Positions 33,885-46,719 of a DNA stretch of 64,000 nt are shown here, one piece after another. The stretch covers positions 244,543-308,542 of the forward strand of contig JALPQD010000627.1 of assembly GCA_023101885.1 (NCBI GenBank), given 5' to 3'. Made by a program: the position numbers and the translations under genes. The notes under the pieces were generated by a model. The model had not been told where the DNA came from and searched no databases. It saw only the letters and a list, made by a program, of their open reading frames with translations. Positions within the stretch are counted from its first letter, which is position 1. The number at the start of each line of letters is the position of its first letter. Source of the stretch: Typhlomys cinereus. Lineage: Eukaryota; Chordata; Mammalia; Rodentia; Platacanthomyidae.

Positions 33885-34085
33885 GATAAGTGCTAACAAG
33901 TTTACCCTAGTCCAATAAGGAACCTGTCACTCATACTCACACAAGCAACTCTGATGAAACTCTGAGGGTCACACACAAAAGATGACGTGAAAGTGGGAGG
34001 GAAACTTGTGGGGATGGAGAGTATCAACAGAGTCGGGGTATGACGAGCCTAATGGATGTTGAAAATGATGTTTTTTACATGTTTG
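33885..34085 (+). mobile_element. Old L1 3'UTR fragment (different L1 lineage)
   Basis: The blocks 'gtccaataaggaacctgtca', 'ctctgatgaaactctgaggg', 'aaagatgacgtgaaagtggg' and 'agggaaacttgtggggatgg' resemble the 3'UTR end of older rodent (Lx-like) L1 elements as I recall them. This 3'UTR is unrelated to that of the L1-A/B/C group. No coding part remains. Confidence 0.45.
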
Positions 34086-34089
34086 TTCT

Positions 34090-36105
34090 TTGCTTTTAAA
34101 ATCTTTTATGAAGTACACAAGACTATCTTCAAAACTATATTTATTTCTCTAAATATGTGTGTCTCATTGTTATCATTTTTAGAAATACAAAGGCAGAAGT
34201 AGAAGTTAGCTATATCTTAAACGTCTTTGATACAAAAAATGAATTCAAATGAAGTTCTGTCACATCAAAAACCTTTCATATCATCTTGAGAAGGTCAACT
34301 TTAATTTAGCACAGGCAAACAATTTCCAGTACCTCTACCTATGAAATTAATTTAAAATTGTAGTAATTCACATCCATATTACTTTTATGACATATAAATG
34401 ATTTAAAGAAACCATAAAAGAATTTAAATTGACAAAATTAAAAACTTTCATTGTACACAGTTTAATCATATTATTTTATACTTCAGACCTCCTTTTTGTT
34501 CATATGACATGGAAAACCACGGAGCATGGAAGCACAATAAACTTCACATGAAATAACCTTAAAAATGGGAAAAAACAGATACATGCACGTAAAATGTCAT
34601 AGCATTAATTATAACCTTCTTGAGGTTACAGAAACAGAAAGTGATAAACAAAGCCAAGAACTCCAGCTGACCTACATTCATCTGAGCTGACATGCAGGCA
34701 ACTCAAATCAGTCATTCACCCTCATCAGTTTGCAGAATAGCTTTAGAGGTGACTTATGAAGGGAATTGTCTAAGTCCCTCCACTGGAGCGATATATGATG
34801 AATCCTCATAATAGCTGTCTAAAGGGACCATATTCAGCATTCTATTTCATAGAAACATGAAATTTTCCTTCGTTCTTTAAACTAATAAGGTTTTAAATAT
34901 AGGTTTTAGTCCCCGTAATAGGCACATTTAAGACATATTTTGTCATAGTTCAGCGATCTTTGACAATTCCCCTAGTAAGTTACCTTTAAAGGTCACTAGG
35001 CAGTTGCATATTTAGCTCACGGTTATAAAAGTTTCAACAATTCTTATTTATCTCACCAAAAGGATCACTTATTTAAAGAAATTAAACCATGCAACTGTTT
35101 ATTCCTGTACTGTGAAGTGTTTATTTCTACATGTTGGTTACTGCTTGTGGTATTTTGGAACACTTTGGAGCAGATGGGATATTTTGCTTAGGGAAAGCTT
35201 ACATTTGCAAGCTTTTTTAAAAACATATTTTCAAGATTGTCAAAACATTACTGAATCATTAGGAGACTCCCATGTTAGAGTCTTGTCAGACATTTCATTA
35301 TAAACTTACATTAAGATTCAAGTTATTTTAAATCACAAACAGCTTCAGCCAAGAACAATCTGTGAGTGAAGTTGAAATTTGTTTAGGGAACATTACAAAT
35401 GAATTGCTTCAGTTGCAGCACAGAAGTGTCAAATGGAGGATGTTGATAGGAGCTCTGTGGAATTAGAGTGATACAGATCTGTGAGTGATACAAACTATCT
35501 AACTCAGGGGATGCTTTGGGGAAATGTTGTGGTGGTTATTTCATTATTGTAACATATACCAACAAAAAAGAGTTTCCACCAAATCTACAGGTGTAAGTGT
35601 GGACACACGTGTTCACAGCACATGAGGGGAATCAAAGGAATGCTTCTTTCATTCCATCTTTATACTGGCTGGGGGTTCACACTAACATACTCAGGCTTGT
35701 TAGCAAGCACATGTATCCATTGATCTAAAGTCCTAGTCTTTGTTAAATAATTTGTATGTAATAATAATATTTTGCATAGAATTATTACAATTTCAAGTTA
35801 ATTTCATAGCTAAAAGAAGTGAACTTTACATGCCTCTGTTAAATAAAATTGTCACGTTCAGAGAAATGTGAGAGATTTTTGGTGTAGCAGAACTATATTT
35901 AATTTATTTTTGTATTGAAGATGTTTAAGATATAGCTAACATCTATTTTTACATTTTTAAAATGATAACATTGAGTCACAGGTTTGATAATATATTGAAG
36001 AAAGGCAGACAGATTTTTAGTTTTCTTCAAGGTGATAAGTCTACTGTTAACAAAATTTGGAATTCAATTCTACAAGATTTATTTAGAGTCAAGTATGATA
36101 AAATA
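34090..36105. other. Mostly unique AT-rich sequence
   Basis: No gene recognised. The frame at 35112-35303 is short and has no recognised domain. The segment at 34600-34830 is less AT-rich than its surroundings but carries no identifiable motif set. Confidence 0.45.
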
Positions 36106-36360
36106 AAAACTTGAATCCGATTTGCTAAGACTTTGTTGAGAATCTTTGCATCTGTGTTCATCAAAGAGATTGGCCTATAATTTTCTTTTTTAAATGTATC
36201 TTTATTAGGTTTTGGGATTAAGACAATATTAGCTTCATAGAAGGAATTTGGTAGTGTTCCTTCCTTTGCTATTTGATAAAACAGTTTAAGGAGTATTGGT
36301 GTTACTAGCTCCTTAAATGTCTGGTAGAACTCTGTGCTGAATCCATCTGATCCAGGACAT

Positions 36361-38508
36361 CATTCACAGGGACCAAGTAGGCTTTATCCCTGACACACAA
36401 GGCTGGTTCAGCATAAGCAAATCAATAAATGTAATTCATCATATAAACCAGTCCAAAATCCAAGACCACATGATACTCTCAATAGATGCATAAAAAGCTT
36501 TTGACAAGACCCAACAGCCTTTTATGATCAAAACACTAGAGACAGTAGGAATGGAAGGAACCTTTATCAGTGTAATAAAAGCTGTATGCAACAAGCCCAC
36601 ACCAAGGATTATACTTAATGGGGAAAAACTAGAAGCATTCCCACTTCGATCAGGAACTAGATAAGGCTGCCCACTCTTACCACTTCTATTCAATATTGTA
36701 CTTGAAGTCTTAGCTGAAGCCATAAGACAAGAAAGGTGTATAAAATGGATTAAAATTGGCAAGAAAGAAATCAAGTTATCTCTATTTGCAGAAGACATGA
36801 TCTTATACCTCAGTAGTACCAAAAACTCCACCAGGAAGCTCCTGGAACTAATTGAGAAGTTCAGCAAGGTAGCAGGATACAAAATAAATGTACAAAAATC
36901 AGTGCCTTCCTATATGCCCAGAATGAAAGAAGTGAAAAAGCCCTGAGAGAAACAATCCATTTACTATAGTCCCTAAAAAATGAAACACCTTCGTATAAAC
37001 CTAACCAAGGAGGTAAAACACCTTTACAATGAAAACTTTAAACCCTAAAGAAAGAAATTGCAGAAGACACCAGAAGGTGGAAAGACCTCCCATATTCCTG
37101 GATTGGCAGAATCAACATCGTAAAAATGACCATCCTACCAAAGGCAGTATACAAATTCAGTGCTATACCAATTAAAATCCCAAAGCAATTCTTCAAAGAA
37201 GTTGACCAAACAATCTCAAAGTTCATATGGAGGCACAAATGACCCAGGATAGCAAAGACAAACCTGAGTAACAAAAACACTGCTGGAGGTATCACCATAC
37301 CAAACCTTAGTCTATACTACAAATCCATAGTTATAAAAACAGCCTGGTACTGACTCCAAAATAGACACACAGATCAATGGATAAGGGTTGAAGACCCAGA
37401 TATAAGCCCACACATCTATAGCCATTTGATCTTTGACAAACGGGCCCAAAGAATCCAATGAAAAAAGAACAGCATCTTCAACAAATGGTGCTGGCAAAAC
37501 TGGATCTCCACATGCAGAAGATTAAAACTGGATCTGTACCTGTCACCATGTACAAGACTTAATTCCAAATGGATCAAGGACCTTGATATAAGGCCAGAGA
37601 CTATAAAAACCATAGGTGAAAGGGTAGGGAACTCCCTCGAGCTGATTGGGCGAGGCCAACAGTTCCTAAACAGACATCCAGTGGCACAGTCACTGCTACC
37701 AATTCTCAACAGATGGGATCTTGTGAAATTAAAGAGCTTCTGTTCAGATAAAGAGATTGTAACACGAGCTCAAAGGCAACCCACAGAATGGGAGAAAGTC
37801 TTCACTAACCACATATCTGATAGAGCTCTATTATCCAGAGTGCACAAAAACTTAGAAAACTAAACACCAAGGAAACCAATGGCCCAATTAAAAAATGGGC
37901 CCTGGAACTTAAAAGAAACTTTACTAGGGATGAAATTAAAATGTCTAACAAATATCTTAAAAAATGCTCCACATCCTTAGCCATCAAGGAAATGCAAATC
38001 AAAACTTCCCTGTGGTATCATCTCATCCTGGTCAGGATGGCAAAAATCCACAATACAAACACTACCAATTGCTGGAGAGGATGCGGAGAGAAGGAAATTC
38101 TCTTACATTACTGGTGGGAATGCAGGCTCATACAGTCACTCTGGCGAGCTGTCTGGAGATTCTTAAAGGAATTAAAGATTGAAATGCCATATGACGCTGC
38201 TATTCCACTTTTGGGAATAACCCCCCATACAGCAGAGCCTCACCTCGATAACACAAGCATGACCATCTTCATTGCAGCACTGTTTATAATAGAAAAGTCA
38301 TGGAATCAAACCAAATGTGCAACATTTTATGAGTGGATAAGGAAAATGTGGTACATCTATACAATGGAGTACTACACAGCCATCAAAAATGATGGATTAA
38401 TGGAATTTGACGGGAAATGGATGGAATTAGAAAAGATTACATTGAGTGAAGTATCCCAGACACAGAAAATTAAGTGTTGTATGTATTCCCTAATAGATGG
38501 CTACTACT
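36361..38508 (+). pseudogene. L1-B ORF2 3' part, broken
   Basis: From within the RT domain to the C-terminus. The stretch starting '[10 protein letters not shown]' matches L1-C ORF2. The catalytic motif is FAED rather than FADD (codons at 36785-36796), replacing an essential metal-binding Asp. Frame breaks occur, for example before 37681. The piece at 37941-38510 keeps the cysteine-rich C-terminal motif CX3CX7HX4C (residues 44-61 of that piece, 'CWRGCGEKEILLHYWWEC'). The minus-strand frames at 36439-37709 are mirror frames of this pseudogene. Confidence 0.92.
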
Positions 38509-38509
38509 A

Positions 38510-39500
38510 GGAAACCCACTTAAAGAGAGTCAAAGATAAATCTCTGTAATAACTACAGTAATTGCTAAGATTATGAACAGGAGGGATGGGGAAGGAGGGC
38601 CACACCAGTAATGAGAGAGGGGACCATGTTACAGCAGAGAAAATAGGCCACCATCCAAGGACTGCAAGTAAGTAATGAGATATCTGGTTAAGTTCACAGG
38701 CTTTCCTTCCTGATCATTTACAACTGACGGCGTATGATCTTACCAGAAGGGGAGAGCATATAGTCCGGCAGATTAAAAAGTAACCATTTCGCAAATGGGT
38801 GATTGACCCCTCCCTCACCGCAGTTTCCTACTTTTATTACATCTACCTTTGAATATACTCTTATAACAAGACTCTAATTTAACTGGTCTTTATCTATGGC
38901 CAGGGGGTGACATCCAATACCTCTGAGGATGGAGCCAAGGGCTTTGCAGGAGGAGCAAAACTGAAAAAAATAGATCAACAAAACATAATCCAGAACATCA
39001 GAGACTCTATATCAAACACCTGGAGCTAGGGCATCTTAATCTCTCCCCATCCAAAGGTCAGGGAAATTTGCGGAAGAGGGGGTGGTAAGATTGTAAAAGC
39101 ACAAGGATGGGATGAGTAGTGACATGCAAGATACTCCACACAAATTAGGGCCGAAGCAATCATATTTGGACTTTGCATGCCCTGCACAATGTCCAACACA
39201 CTATTGACCCCACAAAGTCAAGTATTTGCTAAAGGCACTAGGATTCTTGGAGGCAAGAGATTGACAGCCACAGTAGTGTTCCTATGCTTAACGGCAACAC
39301 AGGAAAGGTTTCTGGGAAATGCCATTGGGTCCTTGCATCTCATCCAGGAGGAGGACCCAGAGAAGAGTTTGGCATGCACATTAAAGGATGCTCCGGGGAT
39401 GGGAGGTGAAGGCACTGGGGAGGGGAGTGAAGGGGATAAGGGGATAGAGGTTGAAGGGAGGGGGGGACTGGTGTACTATTAAGTTTGTATGAATGGAAAT
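38510..39500 (+). other. L1-B 3'UTR
   Basis: The block order matches the other L1 3'UTRs: 'gaacaggagggatggggaag', 'ggccagggggtgacatccaa', 'gaagagggggtggtaagatt', a purine-rich tract at 39400-39470, then 'ttaagtttgtatgaatggaa'. It has the ancestral block ('tgacccctccctcaccgcag', 38805-38824) where L1-A and L1-F carry the ORF2-like patch. Frames at 39177-39482 are chance frames. Confidence 0.88.
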
Positions 39501-39544
39501 AAATAAATAAATAAACAAAAATAAAAATCTTGTTTCTTGTTAAA

Positions 39545-41140
39545 AGAAATATATTTTGAAAATACTTTTGCATATTTCAAAAATGATTTCAAAAGCGAAG
39601 GAGAAACGTAAAATGTACAAATTGAAAAACATTGTATGAACTGCACAAAGGCAGAAGATAAATACTTCATGGTATCCTTTCTGCATCGAGTTTGAAAAAG
39701 AAATCTGCTCAAATCAGAGAGTTAAACAGTGGTTTCTAGAAGCTGATGTATGGGGGAGATGATGACATGTCTATCAAAATGGAGAAAGCACAATGGTAAC
39801 AAAATGAATGAAAAACATTGTTTAAAATGAGCTTTGACAGTTCATTTTATGTTAATAATATGTCTTCATACCTTTGATTTAACATTCTAATTCAAACTTA
39901 CACTAATATCCTCCCATCTGCTGCTTATAAAGGACAAAGTCATCAGTCATTCAAGGTAGACTCTCTGGGTGTCATTCGATGTGAGTTTTGCAGTTAGTAT
40001 CAAGTAGGAAAAATATTCCTGACATTTTCCAGTTTTCCCTACGAGAATGAAAAGCTCAATTGTGTGCACATGTACACTCTATTTTTTTCCATTCTTTAAT
40101 TTAGAAACTTGGTGATTAAAAATAACAATCTGTAAAATGTAAAATCTAAATTTTGTCAGACTACATGTACCTCAATTGCACGTGCTATTTTCTATTATTG
40201 TATTTGTAAAAAGTTTACACTCGAATTAGTAATACATACAGATTTAATGGACAAAAACGCTTAAAATATTGCATAGTGCTATTTCTCATACAAATAACAA
40301 AAGGACATGGCACTTTTTGGATTAGTGTTTAATGTTGAAGAAGGAAAGACTGAATTCACCTTAGACATTGACTTGAAGAAATAATTTCGATATGTCATTT
40401 TGAAGTCTTGCCAACATATGATTTTATTTAATGACAGTGAAGCAGTTACAACACAACACTCATTATCTCTCATTTTATTTGCTATGCAGGCAATCAACCC
40501 CAATCTCAGAAATCTTTATTAATCTCTAGGGAACATTACATGTGCTTTAAAACACATCTGAACATCTTTGCCTTGTCTTTTTTGACCTAGATTTTGATGA
40601 AGTCTAATCAAGATGTTATGTAAATTTAAGCCATTTCCACAGTCTTTTTGGTGGTCATTAAGAGACCCAAAAAAATTGCATCGAATATCAAATGCTGATG
40701 TTTTCAAGTCTAATATCTTAAATAACAGATAAAGTGACTCCATTTGACCTAAAAAACTGGAATGATCACTCCTTCACACTTTCCCTTTCACGCATTGTTC
40801 TTTCAATCTAAAGATCAAATGTATTCTTATGTTTTCTCTAATTAGCAAAATATATTCCTAATGCCTCCATGGATTTCAGTAGTTCATCTGATAGAAAAAG
40901 ACCATTTCTCAGGACTTCTTTTTCTTCCTTCTTTTTTCTATTTGACAGCAGAAAACTCTCTTCAGATCCTTTTCTGCTTAATAGTCAACTGTACATTTTT
41001 AGACTTGGCTTACACAGTAGGAGAGTAAACCAATTAGGAGTAATAAACCCCAAAAGTGGCATTAATAAGAAGCTGGAGAAATCCCATTTTATATATAAAC
41101 AGGGATAAAATAACCATCTTAAAAAGCATTCAGATAAGTC
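39545..41140. other. Unique AT-rich sequence, no gene recognised
   Basis: About 1.6 kb with no recognised repeat or gene. Frames at 40279-40743 (minus) and 40869-41108 (plus) have no domain that I recognise. Confidence 0.45.
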
Positions 41141-41310
41141 CTTGATTTTTTCTTTTTTATTAAAACATTTTCACATACAAATATAATGTCTATATCCATT
41201 TACCCCTCCCTATATGCTTTCTCCTTTTCCACCCTATCCTACCTTCAAAAATCCAGCCCCATCCATCCAGAACTCATGGCCCTCTGCATCTGTGGACTTT
41301 AGGGCACAAC

Positions 41311-41337
41311 ATATGTGTATGTATATGTATATGTATA

Positions 41338-41392
<55 letters not shown>

Positions 41393-41412
41393 GTGTGTGT
41401 ATATGTATATAG
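41311..41412. repeat. (GTGTAT)n/(ATGT)n hexanucleotide microsatellite
   Basis: About a dozen 'tatgtg' units with interspersed 'tatatg' units, inside the 3'UTR of L1-D. Frames that run through it (Met-Cys or Thr-His repeats) are artefacts. Confidence 0.95.
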
Positions 41413-43107
41413 GGCATAGTGTATGTAACTTTCACTGGTGTCAGCCTCTGTAAGTTCTGCTGGAGGATGATATCATTGCAATGAGCTCCTGGATGCAGAA
41501 TCTCTGTCATGACTGGAATGTCATAACTGGCAGAAGTCCTCCCCAACATTAGGCACATTTGTATCACCTCCTCCTCTGCTAGGTTTTCTGAGCCTTGGGA
41601 GGGTAGAGGTTTTGATGGCTTGATTTAGGTTGAGCATTCCAGGGTTTGCCATTGTTCTGCTCTCCTGCCCATTGTTGTTTTCTACCTCAATAAACTTTCA
41701 ATGCAATAGAGAGTATCTTAGTTGAATGTTGATAGCACTTCATATTGAGAGATATAATGCCAAGTGTTTAGATGATGGTTTACTGTCAAATATTTGTATT
41801 TAACATTCGACCATTTGTTCCACTCTGGTGTCTATTTTCTCCCCTTCCATGGTTATTTGGATGCCTTTCAGTACCAGGCATTTGTTCCATGTCAATAGGT
41901 GGGAAACGGGTCAGACACATTCAGAAAATAATTACCTGAGGGTCTTGCATACCAATTTCTTCCACTGGATTCTTCTCATCAGTGTATAGCTGGCAGCATT
42001 TATACCTGTGTGAGGCCATTGATCACATTTTCCCCTGAACCATTTGTTTTTCCTGTATTGTTTTGTGCTTCTCCATCCCTTATTATATCATATTCCCTTC
42101 TGTAATTCCTTTCTGTACTTCCATCATTGCCTTGCTCAACTGTTTATCTGTGTTATTTTTTGTTTTCTCTATTTTTTTTCTTCCTTTATATCCCAGAGTT
42201 ATTTTCCTACGTAGTTTCTGAGTGATATACAATTATCCATTTGAGTATAAGAATCTGGAGGTTCAATTCTAACATCCACTTCTAAGGAAGTAAATATAGT
42301 GTCTGTCTTTCTGGGTCTGGGATATCTGACTGATCATAATTACCTATGATCCCATCAATTTATCAGCACATTACAACAGCTCATTTCTCATGACAAGTGA
42401 ATAGTATATGCATCACATTTTCATTATCCTTTCATCTATTGTTAAACATCTATGCTGATTCCATTTCTTTGCTATTAAGAGCTGAGCTACAATGAATATG
42501 GATGTACAAGTGTCTCTATAATAAGATGTATTATTTACTATGTGGTACTATTCCTAGGAGTGGGATAGCTGTGTCATATGGTATTTCATTTTTTAACTTC
42601 TTTATGAATTTCCATAATGATCTCCAAAGAGGTTGTACAAGTTTGCATATGCAGCAGCAGTTAATGAGGGAACTTTTCTCCCACCACTCTTACCAACATT
42701 CATTGTTATTCATGATTTAGACTTTAGCTGTTCTGACTATGGTGTGGTATTTCAGGGTGGTTTTAAGTTGCATTTCCCTAATGGCTAGGGAGATAGAATA
42801 TTTTTTAAGTTTTTGTTTTTAGACATTTGGATTTAGTACTATGTAAATTCCTTTGAACTTCTGTCATTTTTAATTGTGTTATATACTTGTTTCATATTTA
42901 AAATTCTAAATTATTTATATACTCTGGATATAAGTCCTCTAGCAAAGATTTTCTCCCATTCTGTGAGCAGCCTTGTTACCCAATTAATATTATATTTCCC
43001 TGGACAAAAAGTTTTGGTTTCATGAACTCTCAATAGTTGAGTGCTGGTCATGTTGCATGTGCATTTGGGGTTCTATTCAGAGAATTCTGACCTAGGCAAA
43101 TTGCTCT

Positions 43108-43418
43108 AGCTACTATTTCTGTTGCTGTAAGAGAATATTCAATATCAAGCAATTTAAGGAAGAAAGGTAAATTTATTCAGCTTACAGATTCAAAGAGGAG
43201 ATGCAGTCTTTCATGGCAAAAGTGTCATGGCTGGCAGCATGCATCCAGAATACTGAGAACTGCAAGAGCAGGCTTCAATAGGAAGTAGGGTGGGACTAAC
43301 CCATTTCACGGCCTACTCCCTGCAACTGCCTTCTTCCAACAAGAATATATTTTCTAAAGGTGCCACTACCTTCCCAAACATGTGAGACTGTGAGGAATGC
43401 ATTTCAAACCATGACACC
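43108..43418 (-). repeat. Medium-length rodent repeat inserted in L1-D (copy h)
   Basis: The plus strand reads 'tatttctgttgctgtaagag', 'taaatttattcagcttacag', 'gtagggtgggactaacccat', 'caaacatgtgagactgtgag' and 'gcatttcaaaccatgacacc'. It is closely parallel to the copy at 6104-6450 and interrupts L1-D ORF2 between 'ttctgacctaggcaa' and 'aataagtttcaatgtgtat'. It therefore post-dates L1-D. Confidence 0.7.
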
Positions 43419-44484
43419 AATAAGTTTCAATGTGTATCCTGTTCTTTCTTGTAGGGGTTGTATGGTCTCAAATCCAACATTGAGACCTTTTGATATATTT
43501 GTAACTATTAGTTATACAATGCACAGAGAAGAGTTCACTTTCATTCTTTTATATGTAGATATCCAATTTTGTCACTACCATTTATTGAAGATGCTGACCT
43601 TTTTTACATTGAGCTTTATTGGCACCTATGTAAAAAATCAGTTGACTGTATTTCAACTTATAACAGGACTACAATTCATTCATTGATCTATATTACTTTT
43701 GGATCCAGTACCATGCTGTTTTGATTACTATGGTTTTGTAGTATATTTTAAGGTATGGTATGGAAATACCACTGGCAGAGTTTTTGTAATTCAAGATTGT
43801 TTTTGCTGTCCTCAACCTTTTATGCCTCCACATATACATGAGATTGTTTTGCTAATTTCTGGACAGTATTGTATTGGAATTTTGATTGATATTACATTAA
43901 GTCTATGCAGTAATTTTGGTAGTATGGTCATTTTTACAGTGATAATTCTACTGATCCAGGAATATGGTGTCTTCTGTAATCTCTTTTGGGATTAAAAGTT
44001 TTCTCATACAATTCTTTCACATTCTTGACTAGATTTATTCCATTTTCTTTATTTTTTTGAGCTATGGTGAATAGAATTGCTTCTCTTAGGTATGTCTCAC
44101 TTTGTTTGTTCTTGGTATAATAAAGCCACTAATATTTCAACATTAATTTTGTATCCTGTCACTCTATTGAACATATTTATGAGTTTCAAGAATTACCTGG
44201 TGGAACCTCTGGGATTTCTCTGGTATAAAGGCATGTGATCTGCAAATAGGGATATCTCAACTTAATCTTTTCCAACTTATATCCCTTTTATCTCCTCTTC
44301 TCTTAAAACTCTAGATTTATAGTATAATATTAATTCCTGGTATAAGTGAGAATATACCAAGCTTTTCACCATTTAGAATGACCTTTGGTATAGAGTGATT
44401 GTATGTGAATTTATGAAGTTGATACATGTTTGTTTATCCATTCCTACTCTCTCCGAGCATTTATCATAAAAAGGCATAATTTTT

Positions 44485-44671
44485 GAGGCTATCCTAAATT
44501 TTATTTTTTATTTATTTTTATTAATTATTTCCACTCATACAAACGTTGTAGGTACACCGGTTCCCTCCCTCCCTCCTCCTCCCCCTGACCCCCCTGCTCC
44601 CCTTCCTCTCATCTCTCCCTCCCCATCCCCCAGTGTCTCCCCCCCAATCCCCAGAGAACCCTTTAATGTGC
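44485..44671 (-). mobile_element. Very short L1 3' end inserted in L1-D (L1-I)
   Basis: The tail ('ttattttttatttattttta') and the pyrimidine-rich complement of the 3'UTR purine tract are present, cut off at 'gagaaccctttaatgtgc'. Flanks share 'aaaaaggcata' plus a T-run (44468-44484 and 44673-44690). About 14-18 bases ('gaggctatcctaaa...') lie between the left duplication and the tail and do not match the other L1 ends. This is a roughly 170-bp severely truncated insertion. Confidence 0.75.
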
Positions 44672-46719
44672 AAAAAAGGCATAAAATTTTATAACCTTTT
44701 TTCTGCATCTATTCAGAGAAACATTTGATTTTTATCTTTGCATTTGTTAATATAATAAATTATATTTATTGATTTGTGTATATAGAAACAACTTTTTCCC
44801 AAAATAAATCCACTCTGGTAATAGTTAATGAAATTTTGAAATGCCTTTAAAGTCTGTTTGCTACTATTTTGTTGAGGATTTTTGCTTCTGTTTTCATCTA
44901 TGAAATTGACCTATTGTATTCTTTTACAGTTGTGTCTTTATCTAGTGTTTGAATCAGTATAAATTTGGCTTCATAGAAGAGTTTGGCAGTGTTCCTTTTT
45001 ATGGAGTTATTAGAAAAATAGTAGTATTAGTTGTTTTTTAAATGTCTGGTAGAATTGTTCACTAAATTCACTCAGTCTTTGCCTTTTAATGTTGTTAGGG
45101 AGATTGGTGATTACTATTTTAATTTCATCATTATTTTCATTCAATCAATCATGATTCAATATATGTATATGCTTACAAATTCAACCATTTCTTTCTGATT
45201 GTCAAATTTTGTAGAGTATAATTTTTTGAATTTTTATGATTCTCTGAATTTTCTTGGTATCTGTTGGGATATTTCCATTTTCATCTCTCATTGTGCTAAT
45301 TTGGGTTTTTCTGTTTTGGTTTTGGCTAATTTGGCTAAAGGCTTATAAATCTTGATTTTTTTTAAAGAAGCAGCTTTTTGTGTGATTGACTCTTTGTATT
45401 ACTTTTTTTCAGTTCTTTCTCCCTTCTTCTTATGAGTCTTCTGTGTACTGTTTTTGGGTTTGTTTTGTTCTTCCTTTAAGACTTCAAGCTACATTATCAA
45501 TTCATTTACTCATGGTATTTATCCTTTCTTTCTTTCTTTTTTGATGTAGGCATTGAGTGCTATAAACTTTCTTCTTAGGACTGCCTTCACCCTGTCCCAC
45601 AGATTTGGTTATGCTGTGTTTTTATTATCTTAATGTCTAGGAACTTTCAGATTTGTATTTTAGCTTCTAGTCTGACCAGGTAGAGGAATTGAAATTGCAT
45701 TTTTAACTTCTAGTCTGGCCACTGGCTAATTGAATAGCACATCCTTTAATTTCCAAAACTTTGTATACTTTCTGTTGTTTACTTTCTGTATGGTATGGTG
45801 GTCAGACAGAATACAGGATCTTATTTCATTTTTCTGTATTTGTGGAGGCTTGCTTGTTTTCTATTATGTGAAGAAAGTTACATGTGAAGAAAGTTACATG
45901 AGCCTTTGGAAAGAACGCTTACTCCTAGGTATTAGGATGGAAAGTTCAGGAGATATCTGTCAGATCACTTTGATCTATAGATTGATTTAATTCAAGTGTG
46001 TATTTATCTTTTTTTTGTCTGTTGACCTATCTCATGTCAGTGTTGAAATCCTGTACTATTATCATATGTGGATTAATCTGTTGTTTTATGCTTTGTATTG
46101 TTTATTGGTTGTTAAATGAATGTTGGTAAGCCTATATTTGTTGTGTATATGTTTAGACTTAGGAAGTTTTTATGACAAATTATTCCTTTGATGAGCAGGT
46201 AGTACATGTTGTTTCTTTCTAATTTGCGCTGGTTTGAAATGTATTTTGTCAGATATAAAAATGACAATTACTACTTGTTTTCTCAGTCCATTTGTTTGAA
46301 GTACTTTTGTCCAAACTTTCGCCCTATTATAGTGCCTGTCTTTCATGGTTAGGTGGGTTTCTTGAACGTAGCAAATTGATGAATTAGGAGTTTTAATCCA
46401 TGCGGTTAGCCTGTGTGTCTCAAATGAGCAGTTGAGTTCATTGAAATTAAGGTTATAATTAAGAAATGTTTGTTGATTCCTGTTATTTTGTTAATTTTGT
46501 GGATTCTATATTTGTGGTTCTTTGTTCAGTAGTTTTGTTAGCATTATTTTTCTCTTTTATCCTTTTGAGTATGTTTTTTATTTTCTTAAGTCTTGAGTAC
46601 TTTCTCTAGTACTTTTTCCATACTTGGTTTTATAACTACATAAACCTTAATTTTTTTGTCTTGAAAAATTTTTCTTTTGCCTTCCATCATGACTGAAAAT
46701 TTAGCTGAATATAACAGAC

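Larger units (their letters stand above)
36111..39535 (+). mobile_element. 5'-truncated, 5'-inverted LINE-1 (L1-B)
   Basis: Bases 36111-36360 are ORF2 reverse-transcriptase sequence in minus orientation, ending at 'tccaggacat'. At 36361 the sequence switches to plus orientation ('cattcacagggaccaagtag') and continues through the rest of ORF2 (to about 38508) and the 3'UTR to an A-rich tail at about 39500-39530. Compared with L1-C, about 18 bp between the two segments are missing. This inversion with a small junction deletion is the signature of twin priming. A possible flank duplication, 'aaaataaaaa(t)cttg', lies at 36100-36113 and 39518-39532, partly obscured by the A-rich tail. Several frame breaks make it inactive. 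Confidence 0.93.
42300..46450 (-). pseudogene. L1-D ORF2 remnant
   Basis: ORF2-homologous, no long frame. Recognisable blocks include the complement of the C-terminal region near 42440-42600 ('agtgggatagctgtgtcata'), RT blocks near 43690-44300 and 44820-45100, and the endonuclease region near 45540-46450. A 16-bp tandem duplication ('atgtgaagaaagttac' twice, 45866-45897) lies within it. Confidence 0.75.

Noticed and set aside
43360..43995. Plus-strand frames at 43360-43686 and 43699-43995
   Set aside because: They are antisense to decayed L1-D ORF2 and cross the junction of an inserted repeat.
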